Program-made: the position numbers and the translations under genes
The notes under the pieces: model-generated
Seen by the model: only the letters and a program-made list of their open reading frames with translations
What the model was told of the DNA's origin: nothing
Databases searched by the model: none
Shown here: piece after piece, positions 26,767-34,840 of the stretch
Position numbering within the stretch: position 1 is the first letter of the stretch
Layout: each line of letters begins with the position of its first letter
Source: Nitratireductor basaltis
GTDB taxonomy: Bacteria > Pseudomonadota > Alphaproteobacteria > Rhizobiales > Rhizobiaceae
Direction: 5' to 3'
NCBI RefSeq assembly: GCF_000733725.1
Contig: NZ_JMQM01000001.1
Location: 372,001 to 436,000 of the forward strand
Length of the DNA stretch: 64,000 nt

Positions 26767-27345
26767 ATGCTGTTGGTACTACAGCCGCAAACGGAACACG
26801 GAAGTGTATTGACAGCATTGCGAGAGGCCACCGCTGAGCAACATCGAAAACTCGAAGAGCGGTTCGATGCAGTCTCTGAACTTGCCGATATGCATCGCAG
26901 GCCGCAGGTCATTGCGCGCTACGCTGCATTTTATTCTTCCGCTTTCGCCGCGCTGGGCCCCGAGCTTGAACCGCTGCATGAGCTGCGCTTCAAGCACCGT
27001 CGCCAAGCCTGGGAAGCAGTCAACATGCTTCAGGCGTCTGCCGATTGCGCCACTGGGTTTCCAGCCCCTGCCGATCTGCGCGAAGCGCTGGGATCCTTTT
27101 ATGTCGTGGAAGGTTCGATCCTCGGCGGCCGGTTCATACAGGCGCAACTGAAGAAACAGGATGTGGAAGCCGCGGAACTGGCCTTTCTCAATCCCTATGG
27201 AACTGCCGGCGGTTCGATGTGGCGGTCGCTGCTATCTGCCATTGAAGAGCACGGCTCCGGCGACTTAGGAATTGCTGCCATCTGCCGGGGTGCCACAAGA
27301 GCATTCGATCATGCCGAGTTCGTTCTGTGCGGAGGCACGAAGTGA
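26767..27345 (+). CDS. bphO: Biliverdin-producing heme oxygenase (BphO-like)
   Basis: About 190 residues from ATG 26767. The frame is open upstream to GTG 26665 and ATG 26686, and TTG 26773 has the best ribosome site (CAGGAG, 6-base spacing), so the start is uncertain. The proximal heme-ligand region is REATAEQHRKLEERFD, and the distal helix is FYVVEGSILGGRFI, both diagnostic of bacterial heme oxygenases. It opens heme to biliverdin, the chromophore of the phytochrome encoded next; the two genes overlap by 4 bases (GTGA). Electron donor unknown. Confidence 0.88.
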   Translation: MLLVLQPQTEHGSVLTALREATAEQHRKLEERFDAVSELADMHRRPQVIARYAAFYSSAFAALGPELEPLHELRFKHRRQAWEAVNMLQASADCATGFPAPADLREALGSFYVVEGSILGGRFIQAQLKKQDVEAAELAFLNPYGTAGGSMWRSLLSAIEEHGSGDLGIAAICRGATRAFDHAEFVLCGGTK

Positions 27346-29465
27346 ATATCAAGCCACCTTTAACCGCGTGCGACAAGGAGCCCATCCACATTCCGGGTGC
27401 GATACAGCCGCACGGGGTGCTGCTCGTGGTCGACCAGGCCTCGCAACGGGTCATCCACGGGGCCGGGCCTGTAAAGCGTGTGATTGGCACGGATAATTGG
27501 CTGGACGCGCCGCTGAGCGAGCTACTGACCGAAGAGGCAGCCTCAGCGATCCTGCACGGCGAAGCCGCGGTTTTGCGCAATGTCGTGCCTCAACGCGCTC
27601 CCGGCCGATACGACATAACCATATCCAGGCTGGAGCAGGAACTGCTGGTCGAACTTGAACCGGCATCCGCGCCGGAGGTTCTGGCTGATCTGATGCTTGA
27701 ATTCGAAGCAGCAAGACACGCTTTCGATAGCGTGACGGATGTCGAGACCCTCATGCATCGTGCTGCACGGGAGTTCCGCCGTCTGACGCAGTTCGATCGC
27801 GTCATGGTGTACAAGTTTCTCGATGACGGCGCCGGCAAGGTTGTTGCCGAAGACGTTGCGCCCGAGCTTGGATCGTTTCTGAACCACCATTTTCCAGCCT
27901 CCGATATCCCGGCGCAGGCGCGTGCGCTCTATCTGCGCAACCTGGTGCGCGTCATCCCCGATGTCGGCTATGAACCGGCGCCATTGCGACCGGCGCGTGT
28001 TGAGGAAATGCCGCTCGACATGAGCGACTCAAGTCTTCGCAGCGTGTCGCCGGTCCATATCCAGTATCTGAGGAATATGGGAGTTGGCGCCTCGGCTTCA
28101 TTCTCGCTCGTCAAGGAAGGTGAGCTGTGGGGCCTCATTGCCTGCCACAACATGCGGCCGCGTGGCCTGAACTGGGATCAGCGCACGATTTGCCGCGCAC
28201 TTTCCAGCACGCTGGCGCGGCAGATCAAGGCCAAGGAAGACGTGAACGCCTATCGTGAGCGTGTTCGCCTGCGCTCCTTCGAAGATCGCATAATCGAGTT
28301 GCTCTCGCGGGAAGGTTCGTTAAGCGCGGCGCTGTCCAAGCACCTTCCTGAAGTCAAGCGCATGTTCAATGCCGACGGGGTGGCGGTCGTCCGGGCCGAA
28401 GAGTTGGTGAGCACGGGCAAGTGCCCTCCCGAACCTGCGATCCGTGAACTGGCAGCGTGGCTGGGAGAAGCGGGGCCTTCTCCGGTCTTTGCTTCAAGCG
28501 AGCTGTCCGCGACAAGTGCTCCGGCTGCGGCGGTCGGCCCGCTTTCGGCTGGGCTGTTGGCGATTACCCTGTCCCCGAGCGAACCCTGGAAAGTTCTTTG
28601 GTTCCGTGCGGAAGCAGTTGAAGTTGTCGAATGGGCTGGCAACCCTCACAAGGCTGCGTCGTGGAATGATGACGAGCCACTGACGCCACGATCGAGTTTC
28701 TCCGCCTGGAGGGAGATGGTTCGCGGCAAGGCACGACCGTGGAGCGTGCCGGAGATATCGGCTGCCGAGCATCTGACGGTCGCGATCAGGAACGTGTCAC
28801 AGCATCGGCAGATTTCAGACCTCAACAAGGAGCTCCTAACTCTGGTGAACCAGAAAGAGACGTTGCTGAAGCAGCGCGAGTTTCTCCTTGGCGAGGTGAA
28901 CCATCGTGTTCAAAACAGCCTCACGCTGGTTTCGACATTCCTCGCAATGCAGGCGCGTGAATCCGCCAATGACGCCGGCCGCCAGTCGATCGAGGAGGCC
29001 AGGCGGCGCATAGCGGCGGTTTCGCTCGTTCATCGCCGCCTCTACGGCACGGATCAGCTGCATAGCGTCGACGGGGCACGCTATGTCGAAGAACTGCTGG
29101 ATGATCTTTTCGCGTCGCTGGGCGAAACGTGGCAGCAACAGCTCAAGCCTGATCTTCACCCGGTGCTTCTGCCCAACGACCGCGCCATCAGCGTGGGCCT
29201 CATACTGACCGAGCTTGTCATCAACGCCACGAAATATGCCTATGATGGTGAGGCCGGGCCCGTGACAGTCATTCTCACCGAGCACCAGAACCAGTTCCGG
29301 CTCGAGGTCAGCGACAATGGCAGGGGACGCGGGGCGTCCAGTTCCGGTTATGGTACCCGCATGATCGATGCTCTGGTGCAGCAGTTGGGCGGCAATCTGG
29401 ACTTCGTGAGCAACTCACCCGGCACAAAAGCCGTTCTGACTGCGCCGGTCTCTTCGGCTCACTAG
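27342..29465 (+). CDS. bphP: Bacteriophytochrome sensor histidine kinase (PAS-GAF-PHY, HWE/HisKA_2)
   Basis: 707 residues from GTG 27342, which has GGAGG 6 bases upstream and overlaps the heme oxygenase stop. The biliverdin-attachment Cys is residue 10, in CDKEPIHIPGAIQPHG. The GAF domain has PASDIPAQARALY and SVSPVHIQYLRNMGV; the PHY tongue is visible as WFRAEAVEVVEW and LTPRSSFSAW. The kinase has the H-box GEVNHRVQNSL, then ELVINATKYAY and VSDNGRG of the ATPase domain, an HWE/HisKA_2 type common in alphaproteobacteria. It should sense red/far-red light in the cytoplasm. No response regulator is adjacent, so its partner is elsewhere. Confidence 0.93.
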   Translation: MNIKPPLTACDKEPIHIPGAIQPHGVLLVVDQASQRVIHGAGPVKRVIGTDNWLDAPLSELLTEEAASAILHGEAAVLRNVVPQRAPGRYDITISRLEQELLVELEPASAPEVLADLMLEFEAARHAFDSVTDVETLMHRAAREFRRLTQFDRVMVYKFLDDGAGKVVAEDVAPELGSFLNHHFPASDIPAQARALYLRNLVRVIPDVGYEPAPLRPARVEEMPLDMSDSSLRSVSPVHIQYLRNMGVGASASFSLVKEGELWGLIACHNMRPRGLNWDQRTICRALSSTLARQIKAKEDVNAYRERVRLRSFEDRIIELLSREGSLSAALSKHLPEVKRMFNADGVAVVRAEELVSTGKCPPEPAIRELAAWLGEAGPSPVFASSELSATSAPAAAVGPLSAGLLAITLSPSEPWKVLWFRAEAVEVVEWAGNPHKAASWNDDEPLTPRSSFSAWREMVRGKARPWSVPEISAAEHLTVAIRNVSQHRQISDLNKELLTLVNQKETLLKQREFLLGEVNHRVQNSLTLVSTFLAMQARESANDAGRQSIEEARRRIAAVSLVHRRLYGTDQLHSVDGARYVEELLDDLFASLGETWQQQLKPDLHPVLLPNDRAISVGLILTELVINATKYAYDGEAGPVTVILTEHQNQFRLEVSDNGRGRGASSSGYGTRMIDALVQQLGGNLDFVSNSPGTKAVLTAPVSSAH

Positions 29466-29552
29466 GCTCAGACCCTTGCCGGTGTGTGGAAGGCGCGGGG
29501 CCCAGTGAGCGGAGCTTCCACTTGCCCATTATGTCACTGTCGCGATGAACGC

Positions 29553-30449
29553 CTAAATCTTGAAGCGATTTCGGGGCTGAACGACAGGTTCGGGAATGCC
29601 CTGATGCTCCGTTTCGATCTCGATCACGAACCCATCCATATAGGTCGGTGCATCGGGTAGCCTAAGGCTGGTAACATAAAGCGTGCGCAGGTCCGGGCCG
29701 CCAAAGCAGGGTTTGCTTGGCCATTTAACGGGGAGCTCAATACGCAGGTCCACCTTGCCGCCAGGCGTGATGCGCAGAATTTCCGAGCCGCCCACACCAG
29801 CCATCCAGTAACATCCATCGGTATCGATGCAGGCACCGTCCGGACGCCCTGCGCATTCTTTGGTCGTGAAAAATTCCCTGCGGTTCGTAAAAATCCCTGT
29901 GGCGGCATCATGATCGAATGCCCAGATGGTCTGCACCGTTTGGTAGCTATCTGACAAATACGCTGTCCTGTCATCGGGGCTGAATGCCAAGCCGTTGACG
30001 ATGTGAAATCCCCTCATGCGGCGCTGAACATCCGCGCCTTCTGCCCAGTCATATAGGCAGCCAGAGGGGGCCGAGCGGTCGCCTCTTGCGATTGTACCAA
30101 AGACGAAGCGCCCGGACCGGGAAGTCGCGCCATCATTGGCGCGATGCGTTTCGGGATCGGTGCCGGGTGTTGAGGCAAGAAGGCGCATTGCACCATCTGC
30201 AGGCTCAAATCCATACAATCCGTCAGGCATGGCGATGATGATTTCGTCCGTGTGGGTGAGCGCAATGCATCCGGGTTGGTCGGGCAGGGGCCAGCGCTGT
30301 CCTCTGCCATTTGCCAGATCATGACTGAGAAGCGCGCAACCGGTGATGTCCACCCAGAACAGAAGCTGCCTGTGCGGGCACCACAGAATGCCTTCTCCGA
30401 CTTGGCATTGCGTATCGGGCAGGGCGCGAATGGCAGGTTGTCTCACCAT
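29553..30449 (-). CDS. SMP-30/gluconolactonase/regucalcin-like lactonase
   Basis: 298 residues from ATG 30449; an in-frame TTG at 30464 overlaps the upstream gene's stop and is an alternative. Six-bladed propeller with the metal-binding set of the family: Glu in QVGEGILW, Asn in HRANDGATS and Asp in YLSDSYQT, plus GLAFSPDDRTAYLSDS. It would hydrolyse a sugar lactone to the aldonate, which then feeds the dehydratases encoded upstream in the same operon. Last gene of the minus-strand arm; convergent to bphP. Confidence 0.87.
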   Translation of the reverse strand: MVRQPAIRALPDTQCQVGEGILWCPHRQLLFWVDITGCALLSHDLANGRGQRWPLPDQPGCIALTHTDEIIIAMPDGLYGFEPADGAMRLLASTPGTDPETHRANDGATSRSGRFVFGTIARGDRSAPSGCLYDWAEGADVQRRMRGFHIVNGLAFSPDDRTAYLSDSYQTVQTIWAFDHDAATGIFTNRREFFTTKECAGRPDGACIDTDGCYWMAGVGGSEILRITPGGKVDLRIELPVKWPSKPCFGGPDLRTLYVTSLRLPDAPTYMDGFVIEIETEHQGIPEPVVQPRNRFKI

Positions 30450-30460
30450 GTCGTTTCGTT

Positions 30461-30793
30461 TCAAGCCTTCAGGTGCAGGGAGACAAGCACCACCGCGCTT
30501 GAGCCCTGGGCGAAGTCGGCGCTGAGTCGGAGCCAGTTGCCGAAATGACTTAGCTTGACGGCTGCGGTTTCGCCCTCATCGGGCAGCTTGATTGATGTTC
30601 CTTCGTCGACCCAATGCATCCCGTCAGCCGAAATCTGGACGCGTCCCACGGGCTGTGGGCCCTGCGGTTTCTTGAGCGCACGCACGAAGATGATCGCTTC
30701 CTTTGCCCAGCCGGCTTCGAAGGGTTCGGTGGCGGCCATGCCTTCCCATTTTTCATTGCGGGCAAGAATGGCTGTGATGTTTTCGGGCAGCAT
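30461..30793 (-). CDS. Protein of unknown function (110 aa), operon partner of the 295-aa protein
   Basis: 110 residues, no signal peptide or membrane segment. The pattern GRVQISADGMHWVDEG and later HFGNWLRLSADFAQGSSAVVLVSLHLKA suggests a small beta-sandwich, reminiscent of discoidin-like carbohydrate-binding folds, but I do not recognise the family. The start overlaps the stop of the 295-residue protein by one base (TGATG), and its end is 11 bases from the lactonase start, so the three are translated together. Coupling suggests it forms a complex with the 295-residue protein or is its missing C-terminal domain. Confidence 0.7.
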   Translation of the reverse strand: MLPENITAILARNEKWEGMAATEPFEAGWAKEAIIFVRALKKPQGPQPVGRVQISADGMHWVDEGTSIKLPDEGETAAVKLSHFGNWLRLSADFAQGSSAVVLVSLHLKA

Positions 30794-31680
30794 CAGAAGT
30801 CCCCTGAGATGCAGACGGAATCGATGTAGAGGAAGGCACGTTTGGCGGCGTCGGTCTCAACGAAAAAGGCGAAGTTGAGCATGTTCCAAAGATTGGGCAT
30901 GGCCGCTATCTCGATGGATTCGAAGCCGGAGACATCCATTTCCCGGTCATTGCAGGCAAAGCGCAGCGGGCGCATCGTCCCAAGGTCGAAATCGAAGCAG
31001 ATATAGTGCCAGTTCACCTTGGTCGCGATTTCGTTGTAGCAGAACAACTGGTCGCCGCCGGCAAGATCCGCCCAACCTTGCGGAGAAAGGTGATAGTGAC
31101 TCAGCGTCTTGTTTTCGTTGCCAATCGAGGTGAACTCGGTCTGGCCCGACTTGTATTGCCATTTGCGCAGGGTCTTGCCGTTTTCGGCATTCAGGAAGCG
31201 CAGATGCGGCATGACGCGGCGGGCGTCCGCATCGCGATCGCCCCCTTGGAGGTCGAACAGAAATCCCCAGGAGCGAACATCATTGTCGCCGAGACGAAGC
31301 TCGGTGGCTTCAGGTTTGAAAGTTACATAGGCCTCGAAGCGGATCGGGCAGCGCTTGCGCATTGTCAGCCGTTTGATCGCCACGTTCTGCGCGCCGGGTT
31401 TGGGGCGCGTCGCAATTTTCAGTGCGTAGGAGCTGTCTACGCCGCCATGCGAGCCTGCGTCCCAGTGCGGAAGGGTTGAGAGCATCGCGCTTGTATGTTG
31501 CGCATAGCCGGGCAGCATCGTGTCGAGACTGCCCTCGTAGTTGCCCACGAGCTGCGACCAGCCGCAATGACCCCTGGAGAAGTCGTCGTGCGATATGATC
31601 CTGCGCAAGGGGTCAAATCGGCTCATTGCCGGGTCTGCCAGGCGCAATTCCTGCCGCAAGGCTTCAATCTCTTGTGTCAT
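30793..31680 (-). CDS. Beta-sandwich-like protein of unknown function (possibly DUF6772)
   Basis: 295 residues, predicted cytoplasmic. After a short N-terminal helix it starts RIISHDDFSRGHCGWSQLVGN and ends AFLYIDSVCISGDF, with alternating strands throughout; the style is that of jelly-roll sugar-binding or lyase domains. I believe it belongs to the family named DUF6772, but cannot verify that. Conserved-looking aromatic and acidic patches (GWSQL, SWGFLFD, NWHYICFDF) could bind sugar. Its gene is 33 bases downstream of the second dehydratase gene and coupled to the 110-residue protein. Role in the sugar-acid pathway unknown. Confidence 0.72.
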   Translation of the reverse strand: MTQEIEALRQELRLADPAMSRFDPLRRIISHDDFSRGHCGWSQLVGNYEGSLDTMLPGYAQHTSAMLSTLPHWDAGSHGGVDSSYALKIATRPKPGAQNVAIKRLTMRKRCPIRFEAYVTFKPEATELRLGDNDVRSWGFLFDLQGGDRDADARRVMPHLRFLNAENGKTLRKWQYKSGQTEFTSIGNENKTLSHYHLSPQGWADLAGGDQLFCYNEIATKVNWHYICFDFDLGTMRPLRFACNDREMDVSGFESIEIAAMPNLWNMLNFAFFVETDAAKRAFLYIDSVCISGDF

Positions 31681-31713
31681 CTGGTTTCCTCTAGCTGCAT
31701 GGTGGCGCCAAGA

Positions 31714-32835
31714 TCATTGGCTGCGTAGATGTTTGACGGCGTCCCAATCGATCTGGAGACCCAGTCCCGGCCCCTCCGGTACTTTGAGACGACCATTTTC
31801 CTGGCGCAGACAGCCCGGCCGCAGATCGGCAATCTGGACCTTGAAGGCGCTCTCGTCGCATTCACATTCCATGATCCTGAAATTGGGCATGGCTGCCGAG
31901 AGATGAACGCTGGCGGTTTCGCATATGATGCCGGACATGCCGATATGAGGCGCGTAGGCTACGTCATGCGCGTCGGCCAGAAGGGCCATCCGGCGTGTTT
32001 CGGTGACCCCGCCTGCGCGTGCCACATCTGGCTGCAATACCGACAAGGTCCGGTTTGCGAGAAGACGACGGGCCTGGTCGACGGAATAGTTGCTCTCGCC
32101 TGCGGCCAGGGGCACGTCGCAGCGTTCCCGCAGTCGTTCATAGCCGTATTCATCTTCAGGCTTCAAAGGTTCTTCAAACCAGAAATAGCCGTTGTCCGAG
32201 AGGGCGCGACCCACTTCCACCGCTTCATCGAGTGAATAGGCCCAGTTGGCGTCAACGCACAGGCCGATCTTGCTCCCCGCCTTCTCACGCATCCGTTGGA
32301 TGCGTCTGCAGGCTTCATCCACCGGCCGCGCCATCTTGACCTTGATATTGGTGAAGCCTCTGCCGATCAGTCGAGCAAGTTCAGCGTCTGCCTCATCGTC
32401 ATCAACCCAGTTGATGGCGGCGCCATAGACATCGATTTCGCTTCGGTTCATGCCGCCAAGAATCCGGGCGAGGGGAAGCCCTGCCAGCTTTCCCATTATG
32501 TCCCAGAGCGCGATATCGACCCCTGCGATCGCCTCGATCAGCATCCCGCCGCTGCGACCCGACAGAGACCGACGCATCGTGTGCCAGTGTGCGGCGATGT
32601 TGGAGACCGGCTGCCCCACTAGACGCGGCTTCAGCAGGGTTTCGATCAAATCCGCATATGCCTTGGGTGCGAATCTGGCGAGTGTCTCGCCAACGCCGGT
32701 CACGCCGGCATCGGTCCGCACCTCCACAAGCACCATGGATACTTCCGTGTAGGTGCCCCATGAGGTGCTGGTTGGCCGCGTCATTGTCTGGGTCAGCGGA
32801 TGAGCGATCACGTCCGAGATGATTGCGTCACTCAT
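31714..32835 (-). CDS. Mandelate racemase/muconate lactonizing enzyme family dehydratase (copy B)
   Basis: 373 residues from ATG 32835, which overlaps the stop of copy A by 4 bases (ATGA); an open frame further upstream lies inside copy A. Barrel motifs: catalytic KVK (IKVKMARPVDE), metal ligands D in CVDANWAY, E in FEEPL and E in AAGESNY, and the general acid/base His in YAPHIGMSG. This KxK plus His pair is that of the mandelate racemase subgroup (racemases and acid-sugar dehydratases). It closely resembles copy A upstream, so the pair arose by tandem duplication. Likely an aldonate or aldarate dehydratase or epimerase. Confidence 0.85.
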   Translation of the reverse strand: MSDAIISDVIAHPLTQTMTRPTSTSWGTYTEVSMVLVEVRTDAGVTGVGETLARFAPKAYADLIETLLKPRLVGQPVSNIAAHWHTMRRSLSGRSGGMLIEAIAGVDIALWDIMGKLAGLPLARILGGMNRSEIDVYGAAINWVDDDEADAELARLIGRGFTNIKVKMARPVDEACRRIQRMREKAGSKIGLCVDANWAYSLDEAVEVGRALSDNGYFWFEEPLKPEDEYGYERLRERCDVPLAAGESNYSVDQARRLLANRTLSVLQPDVARAGGVTETRRMALLADAHDVAYAPHIGMSGIICETASVHLSAAMPNFRIMECECDESAFKVQIADLRPGCLRQENGRLKVPEGPGLGLQIDWDAVKHLRSQ

Positions 32836-33956
32836 GCCACCATCTCCTTGACGAGATCCCAGTTCATCGTGATACCGAGGCCCGGTCCATCGGGTGCTGC
32901 AACGGTCCCGTCCTTGATGCGGCTGTTGGCCGGAGCGATATCGGCGATGCCGTCGCGGAAGCGGTTTGGTGCGAAGGCGCATTCCATGCTGAGCGTGTTC
33001 GGCATTGCGGCGGCCAGATGCAGGCTTGCCACTTCACAGATGATGCCTGACATGCCGACATGGGGCGCATAGGAGATGTCGTGCATCGCGGCCAGCTCGG
33101 CCATGCGCCTCGTCTCGGTGATCCCGCCGGAGCGCGTCACATTGGGTTGCAGCACTGAAAGGGTCCTGTCACGGATCAGGGGCATGGCCTGGTCCAGGGT
33201 GTAGTTGCTTTCGCCGGCTGCAAGCGGCACGGCGCAGCGGCGATGCAGCTGGCGGTAGCCATCTTCGTCTTCCGGGCGGAGAGGTTCTTCAAACCAGTGA
33301 TAGCCGTTGTCGGTCAGCGCAGCGGCAACCCGCTTGGCTTCATCCAGCGAGTAGGCCCAGTTGGAATCGGCGCTGAGTCGAATATCGTCGCCGGCGCGTT
33401 CGCGAAGCCGCGCGATTCTTCGGCATGCTTCATCAACAGGCCGCCCGATCTTGACCTTCATGTCGCTTAGGCCGCGTTCACGCATGAGGTCCAGATCACT
33501 GTCGGCCTCGCTGTCGGTGCCCCAGCGGATCGATGCGCCGTATACCGGAACATCGGTTTTGCCAACGCCGCCCAACAGCTTCCAGATGGGCAGATTGGCG
33601 GCCTTGCCCAATATGTCCCATAGCGCGATGTCGACCGCAGACATTGCCTCTATAAGGATGCCGCCGGAACGGCCCGACAGGGTGCGTCGCATATCCTTCC
33701 AACGCGCGGTAATGGCAGTAGCATCCTGTCCGATCAGGCGCGGCATTGCCGCCTTGATCACCTCGGCATAGCCGGCAGGTGCAAAGCGCGCGAGGCACTC
33801 GCCGACACCGCAAATTCCCGAGGCAGTCTCTACCTCCACCAAGAGTATGGATACCGCCTCATAAGTGCCCCATGAGGTTTTTGCAGGCTGCGGCAGGCGC
33901 TGAACCAGCGGATAGGTCCGCACATCCACAATCCGGTAGTCACTCTCGCTGGCCAT
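32832..33956 (-). CDS. Mandelate racemase/muconate lactonizing enzyme family dehydratase (copy A)
   Basis: 374 residues from ATG 33956, chosen because GGAG lies 6 bases upstream; ATG 33968 and 34010 are longer options. Same layout as copy B: KVK (MKVKIGRPVDE), metal ligand D in SADSNWAY, E in FEEPL, E in AAGESNY and His in YAPHVGMSG. All catalytic positions are kept in both copies. The visible change beside the first metal ligand (ADSN here, VDAN in copy B) hints at different substrates. First gene of the minus-strand arm, facing the GntR/ABC arm across a 120-base regulatory region. Confidence 0.86.
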   Translation of the reverse strand: MASESDYRIVDVRTYPLVQRLPQPAKTSWGTYEAVSILLVEVETASGICGVGECLARFAPAGYAEVIKAAMPRLIGQDATAITARWKDMRRTLSGRSGGILIEAMSAVDIALWDILGKAANLPIWKLLGGVGKTDVPVYGASIRWGTDSEADSDLDLMRERGLSDMKVKIGRPVDEACRRIARLRERAGDDIRLSADSNWAYSLDEAKRVAAALTDNGYHWFEEPLRPEDEDGYRQLHRRCAVPLAAGESNYTLDQAMPLIRDRTLSVLQPNVTRSGGITETRRMAELAAMHDISYAPHVGMSGIICEVASLHLAAAMPNTLSMECAFAPNRFRDGIADIAPANSRIKDGTVAAPDGPGLGITMNWDLVKEMVA

Positions 33957-34006
33957 CCCACGCTCCATCCTCAACCTATGCCGCTTGTCGTATTCAATAA
34001 TGAAGC

Positions 34007-34018
34007 ACATAACAACTA
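34007..34018. promoter_or_regulatory. Second, partial copy of the operator
   Basis: ACATAACAACTA matches 11 of 12 positions of one strand of the palindrome at 34022-34038 (ACATAGCAACTA), 15 bases away. A second weaker binding site for the same regulator is plausible. Confidence 0.4.
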
Positions 34019-34021
34019 AAA

Positions 34022-34038
34022 AACATAGTTGCTATGTT
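34022..34038. promoter_or_regulatory. Candidate GntR operator (17-base palindrome)
   Basis: AACATAG-TTG-CTATGTT is a perfect 7-bp inverted repeat with a 3-base spacer. It lies in the divergent gap between copy A of the dehydratase (minus) and the GntR gene (plus), so one bound dimer could control both arms. It also overlaps a possible early ATG (34034) of the GntR frame, supporting the later start at 34076. Confidence 0.65.
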
Positions 34039-34075
34039 GGATATGTTCAGCTACGGTCAGATCGAGAGGTGTGAA

Positions 34076-34840
34076 ATGCCCACTGAAACCGACGACAAGA
34101 ACCACTCCCTGTTTGATGTTGTGCCGCCTGCAGCGCGGCTGGCAGATACTGTGACCCAATCGATCGCCGATGCTCTTCTTGAGGGGCGTATTGCGCCTGG
34201 CGAAGCGCTGCCTTCCGAGGGCGAGATTGCGCGAACATTCGGAGTGTCAAAGCCGATAGCACGCGAAGCGTTGCGGCAATTGGCCGGTGTTGGGCTCATT
34301 CACACTCAGCAGGGGAAGGTTGCCCGTGCAAAGGCGCTCAATGGCGAGCCGCTCGAGCGCTTCTACGGTTTCGCCGTGCGTTCCAGTCTCACGCGTTTGC
34401 AGGAAGCAAACGAGATGCGCCGGGTCGTGGAGACCGGGATCGCTCAACTGGCCGCCCAGAGACGCAATGATGAAGGCCTGGAGCAAATGCGCGCGGCAAC
34501 TTCGAAGATGCGTTCGACCATGCTGCATCCGCACCGCTTCACCGAGTGTGACATCGAGTTTCACCTTGGTATGGCCCGCGCAACGGGGAATTCGATGATC
34601 GTCGTCCAGATGGAAGGGCTAGGCTCCATCCAGCGTGAGGTGTCCGAACTGTTCACGCGCAGATCAAATCGCTCTGCGGCTGATTGGGAAAAGACGATCG
34701 AGCGGCATGAAGCGGTCTTGAAGGCAATTGTGGAAGGTGACGAGGAAGCGGTGGCGGTGGCCATTCGTGACCACTACGCGGCCGCCGATATCGCCTCGCT
34801 GGAAGTGGCGGATATTCTTGGCGAGAACAGCCATGGGTGA
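34076..34840 (+). CDS. GntR-family regulator, FCD subfamily
   Basis: 254 residues from ATG 34076 (GAGAGG upstream). Winged helix at ~22-85 (EALPSEGEIARTFGVSKPIA, then REALRQLAGVGLI) and an FCD domain with DIEFHLGMARATGN and RHEAVLKAIVEGDEEA carrying the expected ligand His/Asp residues. It heads the plus arm of the divergent sugar-acid locus and overlaps the SDR gene by 8 bases. It most likely represses both arms until an acid sugar binds the FCD pocket. Confidence 0.88.
   Translation: MPTETDDKNHSLFDVVPPAARLADTVTQSIADALLEGRIAPGEALPSEGEIARTFGVSKPIAREALRQLAGVGLIHTQQGKVARAKALNGEPLERFYGFAVRSSLTRLQEANEMRRVVETGIAQLAAQRRNDEGLEQMRAATSKMRSTMLHPHRFTECDIEFHLGMARATGNSMIVVQMEGLGSIQREVSELFTRRSNRSAADWEKTIERHEAVLKAIVEGDEEAVAVAIRDHYAAADIASLEVADILGENSHG

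Noticed and set aside
29466-29552. Possible terminator between bphP and the SMP-30 gene (GTGGAAG and CTTCCAC)
   Set aside because: The stem is 7 bp with a loop of over 20 bases and no T run on either strand.
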